Assembly: GCF_001411555.2 (NCBI RefSeq)
Contig: NC_049903.1
Location: forward strand, 26,424,270 to 26,488,269
Source: Juglans regia
Taxonomy: Eukaryota; Streptophyta; Magnoliopsida; Fagales; Juglandaceae
Direction: 5' to 3'
Length of the DNA: 64,000 nucleotides
Shown here: in pieces, positions 56,096 through 64,000 of the stretch
Layout: every line of letters starts with the position of its first letter
How positions within the stretch are numbered: the stretch's first letter is position 1
Translations under genes and position numbers: made by a program
The notes under the pieces: model-generated
What the model was told of the DNA's origin: nothing
Databases searched by the model: none
What the model saw: the letters and a program-made list of their open reading frames with translations, nothing else

Positions 56096-57143
56096 GTGAT
56101 TCCATCACTTCACATGGCATCCAGCCACTTCACAACTACACAATCACCCCATCTTCACACAACACAACTTTACATTTAATCCCGTCACTTCATAACATAC
56201 TGACACATTACAACTGCACAACCACCCTGTCACTTCACACTACCCATAACCATAACACATTGCACAATAATGCCCATCACTTCAATTACACAAACTACAC
56301 CATACATAATCCATAGTTCACAATTCCCAATCATTAACAACAGAGCACATTTCACAACACCATTTCAATTTACAAACATAATATTTTGCTAGGTAAAATA
56401 TAAAAATTTATACCATATATTGAGCGGCTGAGCTGGGTAATTTGTTGCCTGCTAGTCCACAGTGGTTCAATTTGGTTGTAGGTAGTGCTCTATTCTGCTT
56501 ACAATAACAAAAGGTGCATTTTCGGCTCTACAAGTGGTGCAAGGCAATGATGGTAGGGCTACAATGGAGGTTGGTTATGGACAATGATGAAGGATGGTGG
56601 CTGATGGTGCAATGGGGATACGAGTTTGTGGTTGCAGGAAGTGCATTGGTTTTGGTCTCACAATGGTGGTTGATGGCTGGTGAGTGGCAGCTTGGCTTGC
56701 CATACACGATGGAGAGAGAGAGAGAGAGTGAGTGTGATAGAGAGGGGTTTCAGTCTAGGCATGAATGAGTTGGAATGTCAGCTAGTAAACGGATGAGTTG
56801 CTCATGGTGGGGTGAATGAAAAGGCAGAGTTGGGCTGAGATCTAGGCAGAGCTACAACGGTGGTGTACGGCTACTGAGAGAGGAAGAGGGCTCGAGGTGG
56901 CTTATGGGTTAAGCTTTCATCAGTGACCACTCCTTGGTGGCACGTGGTGGTGCATGACGACAGGGAGGGGAGAAATGGAGAAATTGAGAGGGATAGGCAT
57001 TAGAGCTAGGTGTGGGTTGCTTGACATGGGGAAAAGTGAGAGTGGCGGAAGGGCTGCTTACTACACATGGTGCCAAGCCAGGGATCGCAACGATGGAGCC
57101 CTAATCCAAAGGGTGGCAGAGAAGAGAACAAAAGAGGGGGAGG

Positions 57144-57148
<5 letters not shown>

Positions 57149-57175
<27 letters not shown>
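57149..57175. repeat. (GA)n microsatellite
   Basis: About 13 uninterrupted GA units inside a G/A-rich part of the LTR. Confidence 0.9.
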
Positions 57176-57893
57176 CGGGTGAGGGGAGGTTGAGGGAGAG
57201 GAGGAGTTTCTCAGTCGATGACGGCGTGCTCGCAGAGGGGGTGCTGGCTTGTGTCATTAGGAGAGGAGCCGAGGGAGAAGGGAGAGAACTACGGGGGAGA
57301 GAGAGAAGAGAAGAAAAGATGGAGCGAATTAAGATTTTGGGGGAACTAATCTAGGCCTTACATCTTGGGGTTCCTAATCTAGATCCAACGGTGGAGATTA
57401 AATTTGGAGAAATAAACTAACTAAATAATAGGAAAATGGAAAAGAAATGCAATGGGACTAAATTTAAAATCCAAATTTTATTCTTGATCTAAAAATGATA
57501 ATATTCGTCATAAAATAAAATGATGAGTTTAATAAGTATTTCTTAGGAGAAATAAAATCATCTAAATAAGTAGAATTTTTAACATACAATAAAATAATGA
57601 ACTTAAAAATTATTCATAAACAAATAAAAGCATTTAGGTAAAATGATTTTCTATAACTATATTATTTTCGGGGCTTCAACATATAAAGAGGCTTACTTGA
57701 AAATTAGGTTTGGTTCAATAATACTAGAAATACCCCATTGAAAATAAGTTTTGAACTCAAAAATATTTAGAATATTTTAAAAACTTGGCTCCATTTAAAA
57801 ATCATTCGCTAAATTTAAAAGTAAAGATTCAAGATTTAAAACATATAGATAAGACTCGTGACCAATCGAGAAGAAAATGAGCAGTTGGTCACA

Positions 57894-58468
57894 TATTTAC
57901 ATTTAGAATAACATAAGGGAATTGAATGGCCCATGGGTGGAGAAAGTCTAGAGAGTGGAGTGGACCATTATGATGAAACCGAAAAATATATCCTAACTCA
58001 AGTCTTTGTGAGTATGACGATAATTGAGAATTTGTCTTTGTGACGGTAATTAGTGACTTTCTCTATGATTGTAGGCTATTGATATGAGCCTAGGTTACAA
58101 TGGGGGAGTATCATCTGCAAGGGCTATGTCAAATGGGGATTTTTCTTCTTTTTTTTTGGGGGGTAGTATTGTCCTTTTTATTTTAATTATAGAAGTTGGG
58201 TCATTAGCATATGTTGAATGGGTCATGGGCTGTTTATAAGTTGTGGGTTCTTTTGTATTCATGGGTCTGCACAATTTTGTGCACATAGGGAGTAAGTTAA
58301 CTATTGTGTGCTTTTTTATTGTATTGTTGGGATTGAATGAAACTTAACTTTGAGCCGATTGACTTTGTTCCGTGTGAATGTTGGAGGCTTGCTTGAATTG
58401 CCAGTAAAAACTATCTTTTAACTATTGGGTATCATAAAAAGTTAGTCTCAGGTCTGCTTTCCAGCAAC
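57894..58468 (+). other. Leader/5' LTR part of a gypsy relic
   Basis: Non-coding sequence leading to a gag start. A primer-site-like ttgggtatcataaa (about 58424-58437) is 32 bases before the gag ATG and resembles a decayed Met-tRNA site. The LTR start is not located. A 63-codon minus frame at 58095-58286 is not credible. Confidence 0.45.
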
Positions 58469-59150
58469 ATGGTAGAGGGAACTTGTAATGCTCAGCTTAC
58501 AGATGCGATGGCCACATTATGTGGGGAGACATCCTCCTTAAAGGAGGAGCAGGATCGACATCATGCATTAATGGAAAATGTTTTATAGTAGATTAGTAAT
58601 TTAGCATCTAGTGATGAAAGATTGGTGCAACTTTCCTCTAGAACTAATTCTAGGGAAGGATTGTTGGGAAACACTCAATTGAAGGTAAATACTAATCCTC
58701 TCTTTGATGGGTAGGGTAGAATCCAGGAGAGAACACTCTGTTTGGATTTTCCTTGCTGTGATGGTGGAGATCCCAATGAGTGGATTGTGAAGGTGCAACA
58801 ATTATTTTCCTACTACCAAACACTAGAGGACCACAAGCTCCATATTGCCTCCTTCCACATGGAGGGGAAGGCACTATCATGGTACAGTTGGTTGATGGAG
58901 TCTACCTCAGTTGCAAGCTAAGAGGACGTCTTGGTGGCTCTTCTAATTCAGTTTGGACTTTCAGCATATGAGGACCCGATGGGAGCATTCACAAAGCTTT
59001 AGCAAATAGGTAGTGTGGATGAGTACTAGACTAAATTCGAGATTCTGTCCAACAAAATCATTGGTGTTAGTGAAGAGTTTTGCATTAGCACCTTCTTAAG
59101 TGGACTAAGAGATGAGTTGAGAATTATATCTACCATGTTTAACCAACCAC
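58469..59150 (+). pseudogene. Gypsy gag relic (plus strand)
   Basis: ATG at 58469 opens MVEGTCNAQLTDAMATL. After two adjacent stops near 58587 the same region continues with LDFPCCDGGDPNEWIVKVQQ, LHIASFHMEGKALSWY and FLSGLRDELRII, the conserved retrotransposon gag domain of plant gypsy elements. At least five stops (TAG type) occur, several in positions where CAG or TGG codons are expected. It is cut off near 59150-59205 by the next LTR. This gag differs from the one at 46017-46714. Confidence 0.8.
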
Positions 59151-59205
59151 CCTTTTGGCTGCCTTTGGCCTGGCACAATTGTAATAAGAAGTATGGAGTA
59201 GAAAT

Positions 59206-59950
59206 TGTGACGCCCCAACCTCCGCTTGGGATGGAACAGAGACTTGGAGTGTCAAGACATGCAACACAAGGTTACATACTACTTTTCATGACAGTTAATA
59301 TGTAATGCATCCTAGTATGCAACTAGCATTATGCAATAATCGTAGCGGAAATAAGGGTGATAAAAATAATTGATACCAGAATGAACTAAACATCCCAGTG
59401 ATTTATAAACCATAAATAGGTACTTCCTCACTTAAAAGGTCCGCTTCAGTTCAACATAATGTGAGAGATGGAATCTCTATAAAACAGAATCTACATAATC
59501 AGACTAACTCTCGCATCCACTCTATAGTATATAGAGTCACTGCTACGAAAGTTAAAATCAAGTTCAGTCTCCTCTCCAAATCAGGCTCCTCCTCAAGCAT
59601 CTGAAGCCAATGGTTCATCTTGTTCCTCGAATGCTGGTCTTGGCACAACTTCTATCATTCCATAGGGAATGATACTTTGTCCACAAGGATAAGATTTACT
59701 TGAAATCTTAATAAGTTGAACAACCAACTTGCATAGAGATAATATATGCATGATTAATGATAAATATGAGATGCATGCTACGCAGAAAAATCCGTATTTG
59801 TCTTTCATCCAGATTGCTCAACATCTTTTAAAAAGAAACTTTAATGCACATTCTCTTTTAGAGAACATTTTTTTTTCACTACCTCATTTAAAAAACATGA
59901 CATTTTGAACAAGAACATTTCATACTTTATCATTTCAATAAAATAACATA
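59206..59950 (-). repeat. Partial gypsy LTR, minus orientation
   Basis: TGTGACGCCCC at 59206 is the complement of an LTR end ...GGGGCGTCACA, like 43545 and the right end of the solo LTR at 53202. Shared phrases with the reverse complement of 52990-53202 include gacatgcaacacaaggttac and agcattatgcaataatcgtagcgg. The other end is lost at the LINE 3 tail. The frame at 59593-59808 is not a known gene. Confidence 0.65.
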
Positions 59951-59957
59951 TTTTCCT

Positions 59958-62900
59958 TTTTTTTTTTAAAAAAAAAAAAAAGAGCGGAAGGTCACATGTC
60001 CAATAATGACCCCTACCGTATTTATTAAAAAGAGCCCTCACTTATGGCAAAGGAAAACCCATGGTAACAAGACAAGGTCCATGGGTAACCATAAAAAACC
60101 ACAACCAGGACAACAACCAACTATAACAGGCCTATGGACACAAAAGGAAAAAGAAAACCACCACAAAGAAAGCAGACCTAGCATCGTAAAGAGGGAAGGC
60201 CCAAAAAATCCAAATGAATCAGGCCTTGAAGAAGCCAAGGCATATTATAATTATTAGAAAAAGCCAATTCATTACATGATGCCCCTTCCTTGGCTAACCA
60301 ATCTGCCACCCTATTACCTTCCTGAAAAATATGCTAGAAACGACAACAAATTGTGCTGGATGAATCAACAATTTCCTCCCATAAATCCTCTAGGCACCAC
60401 ACACCACATATTCCTCTAAGCCACCAAGAGATAACCACTATAGAATCCATTTCAACTATCACATTCAAGATGTTCAACGATTTGCAAATTCTGAACCCGT
60501 GAAGGAGTGCCATGAGTTCCGCTTTGTTGTTAGAACCAAAACCAATATGGGATGCTTAAGTCTGGACAAGCCCACCTGAATCATCCTAAATAACCCGCCA
60601 ATGCCACAGGAACCTGGATTACCAATACTACTACCATCCGTGTTCAATTTATACCACCCCAACGGTGGTTTAAACCACTTTACCACTTTGCAGCGTAGAA
60701 CTTTCGGAACCACCGGACTTATCCTCGGGGCCTCAAGGATCATGCCATCTCTATGGGACAGACTCTTGAATTGCTTTTGCCGCCGAACAAAGAGATCCTA
60801 ACCACACACAAATAGAATGAAGAACAAAGTTATGAGTTTCCAAAATACCTTCCATCTGAGCTAGACACCTCCTCCTCCATAAATGCCAATTAACAATAAC
60901 TAGGATGATGCCAACAATAAAGCCCACTTGCGAAGAGGAGTTAGCATGCCTAAACCAAGTCCCAGCAATTTGTTTCCAAGATCTACCAAGAGGGATACCA
61001 AAAAGATTGCCAAAAAAGGACCAAACTGTTTGTGAAAATTCACCCTAAAAAAGCACATGGTTTATGTCTTCAATATGACCATTATTACAACAATCACATT
61101 GGGAAACAAGAGGAATACCAATACGACGTAATCTATCATCCACACTCAAGGCCATATGACACGCCCTCCAAAAATGAATAGACATTTTTAATGGAAGACT
61201 ATTATGCCAAATCCACGCATGCCAATCCATAGGTGTACCTCTGATAAAAATATAATTCCACGTAGATTTTGTAGAGAAACTACCTATATCCGTAGGTGTC
61301 CAAATTAGAACATCCTTCCCATAATTCGGCCCCGATAAATTGATTACAATCTCATCCACCTTATCTTGCCCTACTAAATTCTCCAAGAACTCCACATCCC
61401 AACTATTTGACAACCTGCAATCTTGAATTTTCAATAGGGGTGAACCCACTAAAGGCATATCATTAATCAGGGGGCCACTATCCCTCCAATTATCATACCA
61501 AAAAAGGATCTCTCCCTCTCTAAGCTTCCACTTGAAATTATTTAACAACAAAGGAATACAATTAGCAACCATTCTCCAAAATCTAGATCCTTTATTAGTT
61601 TCTATGAGAGACCACGACATCAATCCAACATATTTTGTTTTGAAAAAATTGGCCCATAAAGAATTACCTTAAATAAGGTTCCAAGCAAAATGCTTATGTA
61701 AGGCTTTCTGAGTGTCTTGAAGACTCCATACACCAAGCCACCCTTCTTCCACAGGTTTACAAATATGATTCCACGACACCCATTTCTTTTTCTCATGCCC
61801 ATTGGCTTCCCCCCAAAAGAATGAGCTCATCAATCTTTGAATCTTGGCAATAGTAACTTGAGGGACTTGTAAAACAGCAAATAGGTGAATAGTCATACTG
61901 GATATAACATGCCTCAAAAGAACAAGTTTTCCTCCCGTAGAGAGTAGTCTCATCTTCCAGCCACTAATCTTTTGCCTCACTTTATTCACCATGTCTTCTA
62001 AATGAGCCTATTTCAGTCTCCACCGAATTATCAGCACTCCTAGATATTTAAAAAACTCCACAAATCCAGTCTGACGTAAAAGCCGCTGCTTGCGCCTATT
62101 AGGAATTTTATCTGAACAATAGAAAGCAAATTTCTGAACATTGATAGTTTGTCCTAACCACCTCTCATATTGACTCAGAATTTGTTGCAGGACCCACACC
62201 GACCTCTAACTTCCATTAGAAAAAATCATGACATCATTAACATAGATCAAATGAGAGACAATAGGTGTACCTCGGGCCTGAGAGAAAAGGCCAAGCTGAC
62301 TCTCTCGCACGCTCCTATGGATCAATCTGGAAAGGATCTCTTATTGAATGATAAACAAATAAGGAGACAGAGGATCACCTTGACAAAGACCTCAACTGCC
62401 CGGAAAGAAACCCTTAACGATACCATTCATCATGACTGAATACCATGGGCTAGAAATACATGAATAAATCAAATCACAAAATTGAAAGGAAAAACCAAAC
62501 CTTTGTAAGACCGCAATCAAAAACCCCCAATCCACCCGATCATAAGCTTTCACCATATCCACTTTAAGCATAATATTACCCCCGTGGATCCTTTTATTAA
62601 TAGAATGCACCAATTCCTAGGTGAGACTAATGTTCTGAAAAATACACCTTCCAAGAATAAAGGCGGCTTGCTCCAAAGAAATCAGGCTAGGCAATAAACC
62701 TGTTAATCGAGAGACAATAATCTTGGAGCAAATTTTTATAAAACACAAAACAAAGACTGATGGGACGGAACTTATCAAAACCTGTGGGCGACTCCATCTT
62801 TGGTAAAAGAACCAAATATGAGGCAGTAAAAAATTTAGGAAGGTATTTAACCATCAAGAATTCCAATACTGCCTTCCACACATCAACTTTAACCACCTCC

Positions 62901-62968
62901 AACTACTTTTATAAAAACCTGAGCCAAACCCTTCAAGACCAGGAGTACTATGATTCGGAATGGATGAC
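59958..62968 (-). mobile_element. LINE 3, 5'-truncated, minus strand
   Basis: A T-run (about 59958-59968) marks the 3' tail; then on the minus strand come RNase H, zf-RVT linker and reverse transcriptase, ending near the N-terminus of the reverse transcriptase at about 62968. Endonuclease and ORF1 are absent. The truncation point coincides with the start of another LTR (TGTAACACCCC, 62972), so either LINE 3 was 5'-truncated on insertion or the LTR element cut it. An A-run follows the T-run, which obscures the TSD. Confidence 0.82.
60474..62902 (-). pseudogene. LINE 3 ORF2 relic: reverse transcriptase, zf-RVT, RNase H
   Basis: 62902-62687 reads LVLLPKMESPTGFDKFRPIS; 62613-62392 reads LKVDMVKAYDRVDWGFL. 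The catalytic box near 62250-62230 reads LIYVNDVMIFSNG, with asparagine in place of the first aspartate of YADD, so polymerase activity would be lost. 62199-62008 has the thumb start; 61992-61620 the GGKLVLLRHVISS and KKWVSWNHIC segments; 61623-61045 is a 192-codon zf-RVT region (SLPLKMSIHFWRACH, CDCCNNGHIEDINHVLF); 60743-60474 is RNase H (KLNTDGSSIGNPGSCGIGG). It is a different LINE family from LINE 1 and LINE 2. Confidence 0.85.
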
Positions 62969-62971
62969 AAT

Positions 62972-64000
62972 TGTAACACCCCGTATTTTAGTGTATTTTT
63001 TTTTATTGAAATATTATTTGTTATTAATTTAAAAATTTATTCTCTTGTTTTAAAATTGGTTTGATTTGTAGTGGGTCTATTTTTATGATTTTAATTTTGT
63101 GAAAATTATTCTGAAGTGCTTTCTTATAATTAATTATTGTTTGACATTTTGACGAAAATTCTGAAAAGCTAAGTTATCCAGGTAAGCGGGGTTCCTATGC
63201 TAGGTTTTATACAAGTTAATAAGACTGAGGTTGATTTTATGAAAACTTGCATATTTTGTGATATGATGGAAACTTGTGAAAACAAAGATCAACCTCGGTC
63301 ACTTATCTGCATTATTCATGAAATTTGTGTGAAAAAGAAAAAATATGTTCTGACATGCATTGTGTAGACATGAGCTAAATTTTATCATGTGGTTTCTGAA
63401 ATCTGAAAAAGGGAGCGATATTGAGAATATGGAAAATTGTGCATTTATTCAGAAAGATGTTCTGGCTTTTGTTGTCAGTGTGTGTAAATTGTCTGATTCT
63501 GTTTTGGTACTCTATATTATTTTGATATAACATATGAAAACCTTTGGCATGGTGTACTGGTATTTGTATCTGACTCTGTCTCTCCTCTGCTCTCCTCTGC
63601 TCTTTTATGCTCTGCTCTGTTTGGGTTGGTACCAACTTCTCTGTCTCTGAGTGCACCCACTTTGGAAACAAAGTGATTTTATTGTGGTCTTTCCTGTGTG
63701 CACACTCGGGGCTCCGAGAAGAATAAAGGAAAGATTTAACCTCTATCTCTGCCTGGTTTGGCCACCGGGGTTAGCACAACCCTACTATGGGGGTGAAACA
63801 TGGTCTCTACTCTGTTTGATGCTCTGTTTTGATCTGATAATGATACTCAGTTTATGTTATGCCAAAGTATTATGGGTTTTACGTGTCTTAAAACCATCAC
63901 TCTATTACTTTTGAAAATATGTTCTACTCTGCATGATAACTCTGGAAAATGTTTTGTTCAGCATGCTATACTTTGTAAATGCTCATATTTGCACGCTAGC
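62972..64000 (+). repeat. Gypsy-type LTR, 5' part, runs off the window
   Basis: TGTAACACCCCGTATTTTAG at 62972 is a typical start of long plant gypsy LTRs. The rest is AT-rich U3-like DNA with short tctgctctcctctgctc repeats at 63580-63620. No coding domain is visible; frames at 63375-63671 and 63651-63914 are not recognised. Confidence 0.6.

Larger units (their letters stand above)
54963..57893 (+). repeat. Partial gypsy LTR (U3), inverted relative to 28.4-29.4 kb
   Basis: Starts TGTAACGGCCG at 54963. The part 57240-57885 is the reverse complement match of about 28400-29050, including ggggttcctaatctagatcc and the segment gaccaatcgagaag...gagcagttg. It ends abruptly near 57893, about where the TATA-like box lies in the other copy, so R-U5 is missing. 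It contains simple repeats (56058-56095, 57149-57175) and G/A-rich text that opens spurious frames. Confidence 0.65.

Noticed and set aside
56954..57354. ORFs over the (GA)n region
   Set aside because: Arginine/glutamate repeats from a microsatellite; no credible protein.

Overview
The window is transposon-rich plant nuclear DNA. The elements present are plant types: Ty1/copia and Ty3/gypsy retrotransposons primed by initiator-Met tRNA, L1-type LINEs with DUF4283-like ORF1 and a C-terminal RNase H, a BED-type hAT, a CACTA end, MITEs and a tRNA-derived SINE. DNA is AT-rich with many C-to-T-type lesions. A woody eudicot is likely. Some MITEs look like families I associate with Fagales (walnut or hickory relatives), but that is only an impression. 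No intact protein-coding host gene is visible; nearly every open frame belongs to a decayed element.

Layout. 1-15,000: decayed LTR-retrotransposon-like host DNA carrying nested insertions: a 0.94 kb non-LTR element (579-1515, 14 bp TSD), a 989 bp deletion-derivative copia (2072-3060, TSD GCGAG), a near-complete copia (3708-8548), a minus-strand LINE (about 9041-14484) and a SINE (15033-15134, 17 bp TSD). 15,277-21,017: an apparently full-length plus-strand LINE (10 bp TSD). 21,335-23,250: a CACTA terminus, an LTR-like stretch and a coiled-coil relic. 23,312-29,376: two long direct LTR copies of a minus-strand gypsy element whose internal region is almost entirely deleted. 29,377-35,141: a second copia with a 5'-truncated left LTR.

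35,142-38,526 is the only low-copy-looking island. It holds several MITEs, a possible terminal exon and, at 38,303-38,397, a hairpin that I recognise as a MIR172 precursor (miR172* on the 5' arm, miR172 on the 3' arm). This is the most important item in the window: a microRNA gene squeezed between a MITE ending about 55-70 bases upstream and a copia LTR about 130 bases downstream.

38,527-42,090: a pol-deleted minus-strand copia whose 5' LTR is split by a 632 bp fold-back element with a perfect 9 bp TSD (Mutator type). 43,545-47,620: a chromovirus-like gypsy relic on the minus strand. 47,690-53,930: a hAT transposase pseudogene split by a 4,650 bp solo LTR with TSD TCACT. 54,963-59,950: partial LTRs and a gypsy gag relic. 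59,958-62,968: a 5'-truncated minus-strand LINE. 62,972-64,000: the start of another gypsy-type LTR running off the window.

The elements do not form a pathway. Their relation is nesting, and the target-site duplications give much of the relative order. The only candidate functional host locus I can support is MIR172, whose family targets AP2-type transcription factors controlling phase change and flower or fruit development.
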